From contig CALIBQ010000013.1 of the NCBI GenBank assembly GCA_938049385.1, forward strand, positions 23,551-87,550: a stretch of DNA of 64,000 nucleotides, written 5' to 3'. This DNA comes from an uncultured Anaerolineae bacterium. GTDB lineage: Bacteria; Chloroflexota; Anaerolineae; JACIWP01. Below, one piece after another: positions 9,443 through 19,298 of this stretch. A program made the position numbers and the translations under genes. The notes beneath the pieces are model-generated. The model had not been told where the DNA came from. It searched no databases and saw only the letters and a list, made by a program, of their open reading frames with translations. The first letter of the stretch is position 1, and the number at the start of each line of letters is the position of its first letter.

Positions 9443-9473
9443 GAAACGCCGATTCTGACGCAAAGGGGAGCAC

Positions 9474-10862
9474 ATGACACCAGAGAAATTCGATGTCATC
9501 ATTGTAGGAACCGGGCCGGCGGGTATCTTCGCCGCCCTCGAATTGACCGGCAAGCGCCGCGATCTGAAGGTGCTGATGCTGGAAAAGGGCGTTGATCTGG
9601 AAAAGCGCAACTGCCCCATGCACACGCGCGGCGTCGAATGCCAGCACTGCAAGCCCTGCTCCCTGCTTTCGGGCTGGGGCGGTGCCGGCGCCTATTCCGA
9701 CGGCAAACTCACGCTGTCGCCGGAAGTGGGCGGCCGGCTGGCCAGCATCCTGCCGCGCGAGGAGGTCGAGGAGCTGATCAAAGAGGTGGACGCCACCTAC
9801 GTGCGCTACGGCGCCACTGAGGTGGTGCACGGCGCCAATATGGATGAGGTAGAGCGGCTTCAGAAAGAGGCGGCCAAGGCCGGCCTGCGCCTGGTGGCCG
9901 ATCCCATCCGCCATATGGGCACGGACCGCTCCGCCGCCATCCTCAAGGCTATGCGCGATGACCTGCTGGCGCGCGGTGTGGCCATCCGCTTCCGCTCAGA
10001 GGTAACGTCTATCCTGACCGACAATAATCACGCGGTGGGCGTCGAGCTGAAGGACGGCACCCAGATTCACTCCACCTTCATCATCCTGGCGCCCGGGCGC
10101 GACGGCGCGCCGTGGCTGTTGGCGAAGGCCAAGGAGCTGGACCTGACGCTGGGGCGCAACCCGGTGGATGTGGGCATTCGCGTGGAACTGCCGGCGACGG
10201 TGCTGGAACCCCTGACCTCGGTCCTGTATGAACCGAAGCTCATCTATTTCACCAAGGCCTTCGACGACCAGGTGCGCACCTTCTGCGTCTGCCCATACGG
10301 CGAGGTGGTGACCGAATGGTACGGCGACGTGATGACGGTCAACGGCCACAGCTATGCCAACCGCCGCACCTTGAACACCAACTTCGCCCTGCTGGTGAGC
10401 AAGACTTTCACTGAGCCGTTCGATAATCCCATCGAGTACGGCAAGTCCATCGCGCGGCTGGCCAACCTGCTGGGTGACGGCGTTATCGTCCAGCGCCTGT
10501 ACGACTTGGAGCAGGGCCGGCGCTCCACCCCCGAGCGCATGAGCCGCTCCGTCATCCGGCCGACCCTGCCCACCGCCACACCGGGCGACCTGGGCTTGGT
10601 CTTCCCGTACCGCCACCTGGCCAACCTGCTGGAAATGCTGAAAGCCATGGATCAACTGACGCCTGGCGTATATTCTCGCCATACCCTGCTGTACGGCGTC
10701 GAGGTGAAGTTCTACTCCTCGCGGCTCAATCTGACCCCGCAGATGGAGACGCGCATCGAGAACCTCTTTGCTGTCGGCGATGGGGCCGGCGTGACACGCG
10801 GCGTCATCCAAGCATCGGCTTCGGGCATCGTCGCCGCCCGCGCGATCCTGGAACGCGTCTGA
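9474..10862 (+). CDS. NAD(P)/FAD-dependent oxidoreductase (COG2509-like)
   Basis: This 462-residue protein begins with a Rossmann FAD-binding motif (VIIVGTGPAGIFAALEL) and ends with a second FAD contact (NLFAVGDGAGVTRGVIQASASG). Between them, HTRGVECQHCKPCSLLSGWGGAGAYSDGKLTL is typical of the uncharacterised FAD-dependent dehydrogenase family COG2509. The CQHCKPC cluster could bind metal or be redox active. The substrate is unknown. It lies 31 bp after uvrA and 7 bp before miaB on the same strand, so the three may be co-transcribed; no functional link is obvious. Confidence 0.88.
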   Translation: MTPEKFDVIIVGTGPAGIFAALELTGKRRDLKVLMLEKGVDLEKRNCPMHTRGVECQHCKPCSLLSGWGGAGAYSDGKLTLSPEVGGRLASILPREEVEELIKEVDATYVRYGATEVVHGANMDEVERLQKEAAKAGLRLVADPIRHMGTDRSAAILKAMRDDLLARGVAIRFRSEVTSILTDNNHAVGVELKDGTQIHSTFIILAPGRDGAPWLLAKAKELDLTLGRNPVDVGIRVELPATVLEPLTSVLYEPKLIYFTKAFDDQVRTFCVCPYGEVVTEWYGDVMTVNGHSYANRRTLNTNFALLVSKTFTEPFDNPIEYGKSIARLANLLGDGVIVQRLYDLEQGRRSTPERMSRSVIRPTLPTATPGDLGLVFPYRHLANLLEMLKAMDQLTPGVYSRHTLLYGVEVKFYSSRLNLTPQMETRIENLFAVGDGAGVTRGVIQASASGIVAARAILERV

Positions 10863-10869
10863 GCACATC

Positions 10870-12153
10870 ATGACCCGGCGCTATTACATCTGGACCATCG
10901 GCTGTCAGATGAATACTGCGGATTCGCGCTCCGTCGCCGAGGGATTGGAGCGGCGGGGTTTTTTGCCGGCTTCCTCTCCGGAGCAGGCCGATGTCATCGT
11001 GCTCAACACCTGCGTGGTGCGGGAGAGCGCGGAACAGCGCGCCCGCGGCCGGCTCAGCTCCCTGCGGCCGGTCAAGCGGAAGCGGCCTGGGGCCGTGCTG
11101 GCGGTCATGGGCTGTCTGGTGGGGGAGAACGAGGCGGAACTGCAACGGGAATACCCGTTTGTGGACCTTTTCCTGCGCCCTTCGCATCCGGAGCCGCTGT
11201 TCGCCCTGCTGGACGCCGGCGGGTGCGGCGAACGGCTCTCTGCCCCTGTCTCTCCCGTGCCGGTCAGCGCGTACCTGCCCATCAGCTATGGGTGCGACCA
11301 TCACTGCACGTACTGCATTGTGCGCCTGCGCCGCGGGCCTCAGCGAAGCCGGCCAGTCGAGGACATCTACCGCGATGCTCTGGAGCTGGTGGAGCGGGGG
11401 GCACGCGAGATCATCCTGCTGGGGCAGAACGTGGACGCCTACGGCAGGGATTTGCCCGGCCGGCCGGACCTGGCCGACCTGCTGGCGAAACTGCACGACA
11501 TCCCCGGCCTGTGGCGCCTGCGCTTCCTGACCTCCCATCCGGCAGACATGCAGGAGCGGTTGATCGAAGCTGTGGCGGAACTGCCCAAGGTATGCGAGCA
11601 TTTCGAACTGCCGGTACAGTCGGGGAGCGATGCCGTCCTGCGCAGGATGGGCCGCAATTATACCGCCGGCCAGTATCTGGAGCTGGTCGGGCGCATCCGT
11701 GCCTGGGTGCCGGACGCCGGCCTGGCGACCGATGTCATTGTGGGCTTTTGCGGTGAGACCGACGAGGATTTCCAGGCTACCCGCCGGCTCCTGGAGATGG
11801 TGCGCTTTGATGTGGTGCACATCGCGGCCTATTCGGTGCGCCCGGGCACGCCAGCGGAGCGGCTCCCGGATGATGTGCCGCCGGAGGTGAAAGAGGCGCG
11901 CCGGCAGGAGCTGGAACAGTTTCAGGAGCGCATCGCCGGCGAGATCAACGCCGCCCTGCTGGGGAAGAGCGTCGAGGTCCTGGTGGAGGAGCGGCAGAAG
12001 GGCCGCTGGCGCGGCAGAACCCGACAGAATAAGCTGGTCTTCTTTGACAGCGATCAGGAACTGGCCGGCGCGCTGGTGGATGTGCGCATCACATGGGCCG
12101 GCCCCTGGTCCCTCATCGGGGAGCTGGAGCGGATAAAGGCTCGAACGCCGTGA
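10870..12153 (+). CDS. miaB: tRNA-2-methylthio-N6-dimethylallyladenosine synthase
   Basis: This 427-residue radical SAM methylthiotransferase modifies A37 of tRNAs that read UNN codons. The N-terminal UPF0004 domain has three cysteines (TIGCQMN, NTCVVRESAEQR, VMGCLV) for the auxiliary cluster. The radical SAM domain has the CX3CX2C motif in YGCDHHCTYCIV near residue 142. A C-terminal TRAM domain follows (about 365-425). NTCVVRESAEQRARGR and LGQNVDAYG favour MiaB over MtaB or RimO. Its last 41 bp overlap the convergent end of the next gene. Confidence 0.93.
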   Translation: MTRRYYIWTIGCQMNTADSRSVAEGLERRGFLPASSPEQADVIVLNTCVVRESAEQRARGRLSSLRPVKRKRPGAVLAVMGCLVGENEAELQREYPFVDLFLRPSHPEPLFALLDAGGCGERLSAPVSPVPVSAYLPISYGCDHHCTYCIVRLRRGPQRSRPVEDIYRDALELVERGAREIILLGQNVDAYGRDLPGRPDLADLLAKLHDIPGLWRLRFLTSHPADMQERLIEAVAELPKVCEHFELPVQSGSDAVLRRMGRNYTAGQYLELVGRIRAWVPDAGLATDVIVGFCGETDEDFQATRRLLEMVRFDVVHIAAYSVRPGTPAERLPDDVPPEVKEARRQELEQFQERIAGEINAALLGKSVEVLVEERQKGRWRGRTRQNKLVFFDSDQELAGALVDVRITWAGPWSLIGELERIKARTP

Positions 12154-13333
12154 AGGCCGCCGGCTGCGCGCCGCTGGCCGTGCCGAGGTAGACCCGCATT
12201 TCTGCCGGCTCCATCAGCACCGCCCAGACAGGGCGTTCCTTGGAGCCGGCGGCCGTCTCCCCTTCCGCCCATCCGCTCAGGAAACCCAATCCCTTTTCCA
12301 CACTGATCCACCCGCTGTTGGCCCGCAGTCGCGCTTGTGCCCTTTCGGCGCGCTGTTGGGCGGCGCTGAACAGGGATGGCTCGAGGGCCGGCAACTGCAC
12401 TGCGGCCAGGTCCGGATGATAAAAGAGGCCGGCGGCGAACAGGGTGTTGGCGTCGGAGGCCAACGGTTCCTGCATGCGCGCCGACCATTCGACGCCGGCG
12501 GCCCAGGATTCCCCGCCGAACACGACCTGCGCCCCACCGCTGTGCGGCCGTCCCATGCTCCAGGTCAGTGCTTCCTGATAGGCGGCGCCCTGCTCCAGCG
12601 CGCCGCGCAGGATGATGGACGCCGGCAGACCTGCCAAGGAATTGTCGCTGGTGCGCGCCGGCAGTACCCAGCCGGCGATATGTGCCTCGTTCATGCCAGC
12701 CAGGCCCCCTAACCAGCCCGGCAGGGCCAGGACTGCGGTCTCCAGCCCATCGTCCGGCCGGCGCACGACCCAGAGCAGAGAAACGTCCTGCGCCGGCCGC
12801 CAGCCGGCGCCTAAGAGCGTCCGGCCAGAGACAACCGCCGGCCCCCAGGCGGCGAAGCCGGCCGTCCCCAAACTGCCGCCGGCCGGCGGGAACCATGCTT
12901 CGAACAGCGCGTTGAGCAAGAGGATGTCCGCCGTACGGACCTGAGCGCCGGCCGCCAGTCCCTCTGCCTCGGCCTGCAGTGCCGGCGGAAGGACGCCCTG
13001 CAGGCCGGCGGCCCTTTCGGCGCAGGAACCCTTTGCAGGGGGATCGCCGGCGGAGCAGAGCGCATGCGCCTGGACAATCATGTCGCGAATTTCGCCCTGG
13101 AGCAGTCTACCCAGGGCGAAGCCCATCTCCCAGCGACTGCCGGCGGCTTCCACGACGGTGATGGAGACGCTGGGGTTCCCGACCGATAGGATGTACCGCG
13201 TGCCGCTGATGCCCGCCGGCCGGGCGCGGGGCGGTGCGGCCAGCGGCCCGATGCCGAGCGCAATCGCCAGGACGGCCAGCATCAGGAACGCCAGCCGGAG
13301 AAACCCCCTGCGGCGCAGTGCGGTCATGCCCAC
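12113..13333 (-). CDS. C45/acyltransferase-like Ntn-hydrolase fold protein, membrane-anchored or secreted
   Basis: This 406-residue protein starts with a basic stretch and one hydrophobic segment (about residues 10-33), i.e. a signal peptide or anchor. The rest resembles the C45 (acyl-CoA:6-APA acyltransferase-like) family: ADILLLNALFEAW, FAAWGPAVVSGRTLLGAGW, LPGWLGGLAGMNEAHIAGW and ILRGALEQ. In C45 enzymes the nucleophile Cys follows a Gly in a GCTSFA-like motif; here the aligned stretch reads GTAGFA, so Thr sits where Cys is expected. It is either inactive or uses Thr. It starts 3 bp after the der stop codon. Substrate unknown; assignment is by pattern only. Confidence 0.6.
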   Translation of the reverse strand: MGMTALRRRGFLRLAFLMLAVLAIALGIGPLAAPPRARPAGISGTRYILSVGNPSVSITVVEAAGSRWEMGFALGRLLQGEIRDMIVQAHALCSAGDPPAKGSCAERAAGLQGVLPPALQAEAEGLAAGAQVRTADILLLNALFEAWFPPAGGSLGTAGFAAWGPAVVSGRTLLGAGWRPAQDVSLLWVVRRPDDGLETAVLALPGWLGGLAGMNEAHIAGWVLPARTSDNSLAGLPASIILRGALEQGAAYQEALTWSMGRPHSGGAQVVFGGESWAAGVEWSARMQEPLASDANTLFAAGLFYHPDLAAVQLPALEPSLFSAAQQRAERAQARLRANSGWISVEKGLGFLSGWAEGETAAGSKERPVWAVLMEPAEMRVYLGTASGAQPAAFTAFEPLSAPAPR

Positions 13334-13336
13334 GAC

Positions 13337-14722
13337 CTATCTCCCCCGCTTTTTCTCGCCGGCGGGCTTATGGCCGCGGAAGACCAGCTTCAAGGGAGTG
13401 CCCTCGAAGCCGTACTGCTCGCGCAGGCGGTTCTCGATGTAGCGCTCGTACGAGAAGTGCACGAGGTCGGGATCATTGACAAAGAAGACGAAGGTCGGTG
13501 GGGCGACGCCGGCCTGCGTGGCATAGTAGAATTTGAGGCGCTTGCCGGCCTTGCTGGGCGGGGCGTGCCGGGCGATGGCCTCCCGCATGATGTCGTTCAG
13601 CAGGGAGGTCGGGATGCGCGCCAGTCGCTGTTGATGGACGCGCAGCGCGGTCGGCAGGACGGTGGACACTCGCTTGCCCGTCTTGGCGGAGATAAAGAGC
13701 ACCGGCACGTAATCCAGGAAGCGGAGCTGGGCGCGCACCAGGGCGCGGTACTCGTCCATGGTATAGGTGTCTTTGGGCACCGCATCCCATTTGTTGACGA
13801 CGACCACCACGCTTTTCATCTCATCCAGGATATAGCCGGCGATATGCGCATCCTGGGCGGTGACCCCCTCGGTGGCGTCAATCAGCAGGAGCACCACATC
13901 GGCGCGCGAGATGGCCTTCAGGGCGCGCAGGACACTGTACTTCTCGATGCCCTGCTCGATCTGGCCGCGGCGCCGGATGCCGGCGGTGTCAATCAGCACT
14001 ATCGGCTGTCCTTCCCATTCCAGGTAGGTGTCAATGGCGTCGCGGGTGGTGCCGGGTATCTCGCTGACGATGGCGCGCTCCTGCCCCAGGAGGGCATTGA
14101 GCAGGGATGATTTGCCCACGTTCGGCCGGCCGACGATGGCGATCTGCACCGCCTCGGGACGGGCCGGCGGCGCTTCCGGTGGGAGCAGTTCAACCACTTT
14201 ATCCAGCAGTTCTCCGACCCCGATGCCGTGCAGGGCGGAGATAGGGATGGGGTCTCCCAACCCCAGCGCGTAGAACTCGTAGATATCCGAGGCGCGCGCC
14301 TCGTTATCAGCCTTGTTGATGGCCAGCAGGACGGGCTTGCTGGAGCGGCGCAGGACATCGGCCACCTCATGGTCCGCCGGCGTCAGCCCTTCGATGGCGT
14401 CCGCCAGCATAATGACCACGTCCGCCTCCTGGATGGCCATTTCCGCCTGGGAGCGCATGGCCGGCACGAAGGGTTCGGAGGCGACTGCCAGCGGCGTGCG
14501 AGCCGGCTCGGCGGCCGGCCCTGCGCTGGTCAGCACCTCCAGCCCGCCGGTATCCACGACCACGAAGCGCTCGCCGTTCCATTCGGCTTCGGCGTACAAG
14601 CGGTCGCGGGTGGTGCCGGGCTGGTCCTCGACGATGGCCAGGCGCCGGCCCACCAGTCGGTTGAACAAAGTGGATTTGCCCACATTGGGGCGCCCCACAA
14701 TGGCGACAATGCGGGAATTCAT
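13337..14722 (-). CDS. der: Ribosome-associated GTPase Der (EngA)
   Basis: This 461-residue protein has two GTPase domains in tandem, each with a P-loop (GRPNVGKST near residue 9 and GRPNVGKSS near 202), DTGGL/DTAGI switch II motifs, and NKAD/NKWD base-recognition motifs. A C-terminal KH-like domain starts near residue 350. Der acts in 50S subunit assembly. The start at 14722 ([10 protein letters not shown]) has a GGTGAGGGG stretch upstream and gives the usual N-terminus. It is in a minus-strand run with cdaR and cdaA (20 bp gap). Confidence 0.97.
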   Translation of the reverse strand: MNSRIVAIVGRPNVGKSTLFNRLVGRRLAIVEDQPGTTRDRLYAEAEWNGERFVVVDTGGLEVLTSAGPAAEPARTPLAVASEPFVPAMRSQAEMAIQEADVVIMLADAIEGLTPADHEVADVLRRSSKPVLLAINKADNEARASDIYEFYALGLGDPIPISALHGIGVGELLDKVVELLPPEAPPARPEAVQIAIVGRPNVGKSSLLNALLGQERAIVSEIPGTTRDAIDTYLEWEGQPIVLIDTAGIRRRGQIEQGIEKYSVLRALKAISRADVVLLLIDATEGVTAQDAHIAGYILDEMKSVVVVVNKWDAVPKDTYTMDEYRALVRAQLRFLDYVPVLFISAKTGKRVSTVLPTALRVHQQRLARIPTSLLNDIMREAIARHAPPSKAGKRLKFYYATQAGVAPPTFVFFVNDPDLVHFSYERYIENRLREQYGFEGTPLKLVFRGHKPAGEKKRGR

Positions 14723-14741
14723 GCTTCCCCTCACCTCTCCA

Positions 14742-16088
14742 TCAGCGGTTTCTTCTGTCGGGTGCCGGATATAACCAGACAGAGGAGCTGATAGTGCTGG
14801 CCGGGCGGGGTGTGGGAGTGGGCGCGGCCGGCGGGACAGCAGGCGCCGGCGTGCGCGTCGAGGTGGCGGTAGGGGTCGGGGTGGGCAGGGCGATGATTTC
14901 TACCTGTACCCGCTCCGGCACCACGCTCTGCACCCGGATGCCCTCCGGCACAATCACCACCGGCGCGATCTGGTGTACGCCCGGCCCCAGATTGAACACG
15001 TCCAAGATAACCTGGACATCCTCCATGCGCAGGGCATCCAGCTTGGGCAGTGGGCCAGACAGGATGATGCTCACCGTTTCGGGAGAGACACTGGCCTGCA
15101 TGGTGACCGGCAGACCCTGTATCTGCACCTTCCGTTCCACCGTCAAGCTGGACTCAATCGGGGTAACGTTGATGGTCACCTGCACGGCCTGGATGCCCAG
15201 GAGCGAGACGTTTTCCGGCAGGATGAGCGGTACACGCTCCACTACGTCAGCGGTAGCCCCGCCAACCTGCACCGGCGCTGTTTCCAGATAGCCGGGCAGT
15301 TGTTCAATGGTCTGGGGGTCGCCGATGATGGTCACGATGCTGGGGTCCACCGAGACATTGCTGATGCGGTAGCCGGCCGCCGGCTGTCCTTCCCACACCA
15401 CCCGCACCGGCAGGTTGCGGAAGCCCCTCTGCTGGACGATGGGGATTTTCACCAGCACGGTCGCCGGCTCCAGCGTTACATTCACCGTCTCTCCCTGCGC
15501 ATCGCGTGCCCGCAGTGATACCCGCCGCTCGACCGTCTCCGTCGCCCCGCGCAGATAAACCTCGGCGATCACTTCGCTGACCTGGTTGACGAACGCCTCC
15601 GGCCCGCTGATGGTAACGGAACTGGGATTGCTGGTAATTTCATCGTTCCTGATCTCGTATCCGAAGGGCGGGGAATCCATGATCACCACGCGCACGGCCC
15701 AGTTGGCCTGTTTGAGCCGGTCCAGGCGCACGGAGATGGTGCTCGGCCGGCTTTCGATGATCTCCACCCGGCGGTCGGAGCATTCCACACGCACCTCAAG
15801 CTGGTTCATGCCGATCTGCGCGCTGGCCAGGTCCAGCACAGCGCGAAAGCTCTCCCGACGCAGGTCTCGCCAACTGCTTTGCGGCGCACGCATCTCGACC
15901 TGCACCGTTTTCGGGATATCGCCGACGATGACGGTGCCGGCCGGCTGATTGACCAGCTCGATCGGTATGGGTTCCCCCCATGTCCCACGCGTGACCGGGT
16001 TCTCCTCGTTCATGGCGACCACCCAGACGATGATGGCCAGGATCAGGGCGAGGAGGATGGAACCCAGTTCGTTCAGCAGGCGGCGCAT
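14742..16088 (-). CDS. cdaR: YbbR-domain protein, CdaA regulator
   Basis: This 448-residue protein has one N-terminal membrane segment (LGSILLALILAIIVWVVAMNEENP) followed by about four YbbR repeats, visible as recurring blocks such as RISNVSVDPSIVTIIGDP and MQASVSPETVSIILSGP. The C-terminal 50 residues are Pro/Thr/Ala-rich, suggesting a disordered extracytoplasmic tail. CdaR/YbbR proteins bind and modulate the diadenylate cyclase CdaA, whose gene lies 10 bp upstream. The glmM gene often found with this pair is not in the window. Confidence 0.92.
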   Translation of the reverse strand: MRRLLNELGSILLALILAIIVWVVAMNEENPVTRGTWGEPIPIELVNQPAGTVIVGDIPKTVQVEMRAPQSSWRDLRRESFRAVLDLASAQIGMNQLEVRVECSDRRVEIIESRPSTISVRLDRLKQANWAVRVVIMDSPPFGYEIRNDEITSNPSSVTISGPEAFVNQVSEVIAEVYLRGATETVERRVSLRARDAQGETVNVTLEPATVLVKIPIVQQRGFRNLPVRVVWEGQPAAGYRISNVSVDPSIVTIIGDPQTIEQLPGYLETAPVQVGGATADVVERVPLILPENVSLLGIQAVQVTINVTPIESSLTVERKVQIQGLPVTMQASVSPETVSIILSGPLPKLDALRMEDVQVILDVFNLGPGVHQIAPVVIVPEGIRVQSVVPERVQVEIIALPTPTPTATSTRTPAPAVPPAAPTPTPRPASTISSSVWLYPAPDRRNR

Positions 16089-16098
16089 GGGATGTCTC

Positions 16099-16971
16099 TC
16101 AACTTCCCGATGATGAACGTCGCGATGATGACGACCCGCCGGAGAACCAGCGGGTGATGCCGGCCAGGGGAGAGCGTCCTGCCGGCGAGAGGCGGTAGAA
16201 GGAGCGCAGGACGTTCGCCAGCCGCTCGCGGCCCAGCCGGCGGATCATGCGGCCGTTCTGTGCCACCGAGATGATGCCGGTCTCCTCCGAGACCACGATG
16301 GCCAAGGCATCGGTCTGCTCGGTGATGCCGATGGCAGCGCGGTGGCGGGTGCCCAGATGGCTGTAGGCCGGCGCATGTTCCGCCAGGGGCAGGACGACGC
16401 GCGCCGCCACGACTCGGCCGGCGCGGATGATGACCGCCCCATCATGCAGAGGCGTGTTCGGATAGAAAATGGTCTGCAGTAGCTCGGAACTGACCGGCGC
16501 ATCGATGGAAGCGCCAGTTTCGATGTAGTCTTGCAGGCCGGTCACCCGCTCCAGCACGATGAGCGCGCCGTGCCGACGGTCCGCCATCAGCTCACAGGCG
16601 TCCACGATTTCCTCGATAATCATGTTCACGGTCTCTGGATGCCGCAGTAGATTGCGCAGGGAACCGGTGCGCCCCAGACGTTCCAGGCCGCGCCGAAGCT
16701 CCGGCTGAAAAATCACCGGCAGTGCCACCAGCAAGGCGGCGAAGCTGTTGCGGATGAGCCAGGTGAAGGCGCGCAGGCGCAGAAGACTGCTCAACACACT
16801 GATGATGAGGATGAGCAGGATCATGCCGCGCAGGAGCTGGATGGCCTGGGTTCCCTGGAAAAGCCGCAGTATCAGGTAGAATACCAGCGCCACCAGCAGG
16901 ATATCCACCACGCCGGCCAGCGTGATCCCCCTCAATACACTGAGAGGCTCAAGGATGTTGGTCAAATCCAT
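16099..16971 (-). CDS. cdaA: Diadenylate cyclase CdaA (c-di-AMP synthase)
   Basis: This 290-residue protein has three N-terminal membrane helices (about residues 18-90) and a DAC (DisA_N) domain with the catalytic DGA motif (NTPLHDGAVII) and the RHR motif (LGTRHRAAIG). It joins two ATP molecules into c-di-AMP, which controls potassium, osmolyte and cell-wall homeostasis. It is followed by cdaR, its usual partner. The C-terminus ends in a Ser/Arg-rich stretch not needed for catalysis. No c-di-AMP riboswitch was recognised in the window. Confidence 0.96.
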   Translation of the reverse strand: MDLTNILEPLSVLRGITLAGVVDILLVALVFYLILRLFQGTQAIQLLRGMILLILIISVLSSLLRLRAFTWLIRNSFAALLVALPVIFQPELRRGLERLGRTGSLRNLLRHPETVNMIIEEIVDACELMADRRHGALIVLERVTGLQDYIETGASIDAPVSSELLQTIFYPNTPLHDGAVIIRAGRVVAARVVLPLAEHAPAYSHLGTRHRAAIGITEQTDALAIVVSEETGIISVAQNGRMIRRLGRERLANVLRSFYRLSPAGRSPLAGITRWFSGGSSSSRRSSSGS

Positions 16972-16989
16972 CTCTGCCCTTCACTATAC

Positions 16990-19251
16990 CTATCCCGGCT
17001 CGTCCGTCCCTTCCCGCGGTGATGGAGATTGGAGCAGGTGATCCAGCAGTCGCTGGTAATCGCCGGCCTTATCCGGTTCCAGCGCGGCCAGTTTGCGGAC
17101 TGTGCGCACCGCGTCCTCGGTCATGCCGGCGTCCAACTGCATCTCGCCCAGGGCATTCAAGACCTGGATGGCCTCTTCCGCGCGCCCCTGCGCGATGTAC
17201 CAGTCTGCCATGCGCTCCTGGAGGGGGGCGATGGCCGGCCAGGCTTCCACCAGGGAACGCAGTGCCCGTTCCGCCTGGTCAGCGGACTGCTCCCTATGTA
17301 GACGTTCCAGCAGGCGATCCAGTTCGCGCAGGCCGGCGTCAATTTCTTCCAGTTTAAAGGCCAGGTCAATGCGGCGCAGGGTAGTTTCGGGGTCCTCCGG
17401 CGCCGGCAGGGCGGACAGACGCCGATATATCTCCCGCGCCCGGCTCCAGTCAAAGCTCTGGACGTACAGGTCGGCCAGCCGCGGCAGTAGCCGCGCCTCC
17501 CAAGCGGTGCGGTCGCCAGCGCGCGGAGCCAGCTTGAGCGCTTCCTGATAGGCCGCGATGCATTCGTCTATCGCCGCCAGATGATAGTACGCGTCGGCAA
17601 GCTGGATATATTCCTCCAGCGCATGGTCCACCTGCTGGATCGCCAACAGTTCCTCGATGAGTTGGCGGCGCAGGGCTGTATCAAGCGGCGCGCACTGCAG
17701 TGCCATGCGGTAGACCTGGACCGCTTGTGCGTTCTGCCGGCGCAGGCGGTACGTCTGTGCCACCGCGATGTACTTCTCCAGCGCGGCCTCGGTGCGGCCC
17801 TGCAGGGCGAGGATTTCCGCCAGCCGCAGGTGCAGGGGCAGATAGCCCGGCACCCGTGCCAGCGCGCGGTAGCATTCCTCTTCCGCGGAGGCGAACCACC
17901 GCCGGCGCATATACTCCTCGCTGAAGGCCAGGGCTTCCAGCGCGCTCTGGGCGTCCGGCGTGGCCAGCGCTTCGGCCAGGGAGGTGACGAATCCCTGGGC
18001 GGCGAAGCGGTCGAGCCGGCGGCGCGCCTCGCGCACCTTTTGGTCCCATCCGGGAGAGCTGAGAAAATCCACGATCGAGGAAATGAGCACCAATGCCCCT
18101 TCCGAGGACCGGTCGCCGGCACACTGCGCCCGCAGGGCATCGTAGTACCCGATCAGATGAGGGTGCAGTTCCTCACCGGCGGCGCGCAGTTCCAGGAGTT
18201 TGAGCGCCTCCAGGAAGTAGGTCAAGGCCTGCGGCGTCTGGCCGCGCGCCTGATAGCCCTGCCCCAGCGCAAAATGGGCGCCGGCGGCGTAGTCCGGTTC
18301 CTGCATGGCGCGCTGGATGTAGGGCACGGCTTCCTCCCACCGGCCCAACTGCTGGAGGAGCACCGCCAGGTTGAAGTGCACTGCCGGCCAGTCCAGCCCC
18401 TGCCCGAGCGCCTGCATAAAGAGGCCCACCGCCTGTTCCAGTGCGCCGCGCGATTGGGCGTCCACCGCTTGCGCAAGGGTGGGCAGCGCGCGGGCAGAGG
18501 CGCCGGTGTTGTCTTCCACGGATTGGAAAATGGCCTCGGCCAGGGTCTCGAGCGCCCGCCGGCGGAGCGCCTCGGCGGGATCGGCACCTTCCACTTCCCG
18601 GGCCTCTTCCTTGTGTACAGCCTCTGCGGTCGGACGCACAGTGCCGGCGGCCGGCGGCGCGGCGCCCTGCTGGAGCGCTTCCAGTGCTTGTCGGGCGGCG
18701 GCACTGCGTGGGTTGATGTTCAGCGCGCGCTGGATGCATTCCAGGGCGCGTTCCCGCTCGTTCTGCCGCTGGAAAAGGTGCGCCAGCACGAGGTAGGCCC
18801 GCACCGCGTCCTGGGTGCGGCCGGCCTGCAGGTAGGCGCTGGCCAGCCGCTCATGGGCGGCAGGGTCTTCCGGCGCAAGTTTGACGGCCTGCTCCAGGGT
18901 TTCCACTGCCCTGGACCAGTTTTTCAGAGCGGAAAGGATGTCCGCGGCTGCCAGGAGATGACGAGCGGCGCCGGCGGCATCGTTCATTTCTGCCAGGATG
19001 GCGCCGGCGCGCAGGTGCGGCAGGGGGTCTTCTGGCCGCAGTTCGCAGGCGCGCTGGTACGCGGCGAGCGCACTGGCCGGCTCTCCGCTGGAAAGGTAGG
19101 CCTGCGCCAGGTACATATGGACATCGGCATTGTCCGGGAATTCCTGGAGGGCGCGCTGATAGGCGGCGACGGCCTGTTTCCATTGGCCGTCCCAGGCGTA
19201 GTTGTGACCTTCGCGCAGGGCCTGTTCGAACACTTTGCGTTTTCCTGCCAC
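16990..19251 (-). CDS. Large tetratricopeptide-repeat protein
   Basis: This 753-residue soluble protein consists almost entirely of TPR-like helix pairs, for example WKQAVAAYQRALQEFPDNADVHMYLAQAYL near the N-terminus and more blocks throughout. The start is a GTG at 19251 with AGGAGG eight bases upstream; the extra 200 or so codons in the ORF track are out-of-frame argF. It is 18 bp upstream of cdaA, so it probably heads the TPR-cdaA-cdaR-der run. TPR proteins act as scaffolds; the partner is unknown. A low-complexity Ala/Pro stretch separates two repeat arrays near residue 220. Confidence 0.85.
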   Translation of the reverse strand: MAGKRKVFEQALREGHNYAWDGQWKQAVAAYQRALQEFPDNADVHMYLAQAYLSSGEPASALAAYQRACELRPEDPLPHLRAGAILAEMNDAAGAARHLLAAADILSALKNWSRAVETLEQAVKLAPEDPAAHERLASAYLQAGRTQDAVRAYLVLAHLFQRQNERERALECIQRALNINPRSAAARQALEALQQGAAPPAAGTVRPTAEAVHKEEAREVEGADPAEALRRRALETLAEAIFQSVEDNTGASARALPTLAQAVDAQSRGALEQAVGLFMQALGQGLDWPAVHFNLAVLLQQLGRWEEAVPYIQRAMQEPDYAAGAHFALGQGYQARGQTPQALTYFLEALKLLELRAAGEELHPHLIGYYDALRAQCAGDRSSEGALVLISSIVDFLSSPGWDQKVREARRRLDRFAAQGFVTSLAEALATPDAQSALEALAFSEEYMRRRWFASAEEECYRALARVPGYLPLHLRLAEILALQGRTEAALEKYIAVAQTYRLRRQNAQAVQVYRMALQCAPLDTALRRQLIEELLAIQQVDHALEEYIQLADAYYHLAAIDECIAAYQEALKLAPRAGDRTAWEARLLPRLADLYVQSFDWSRAREIYRRLSALPAPEDPETTLRRIDLAFKLEEIDAGLRELDRLLERLHREQSADQAERALRSLVEAWPAIAPLQERMADWYIAQGRAEEAIQVLNALGEMQLDAGMTEDAVRTVRKLAALEPDKAGDYQRLLDHLLQSPSPREGTDEPG

Positions 19252-19298
19252 CGGAGGCCTCCTTCCGAACTGCCGGCCGGCGCCAATCCCCCGCCGTA

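Noticed and set aside
6539-9652. 1037-codon open frame on the minus strand opposite uvrA
   Set aside because: It is the complement of uvrA with GC-rich codon bias; it has no domain motifs, and uvrA is unambiguous. Other long antisense ORFs (for example 48987-51479 minus, 54287-55693 plus, 57540-59561 plus) were dropped for the same reason.
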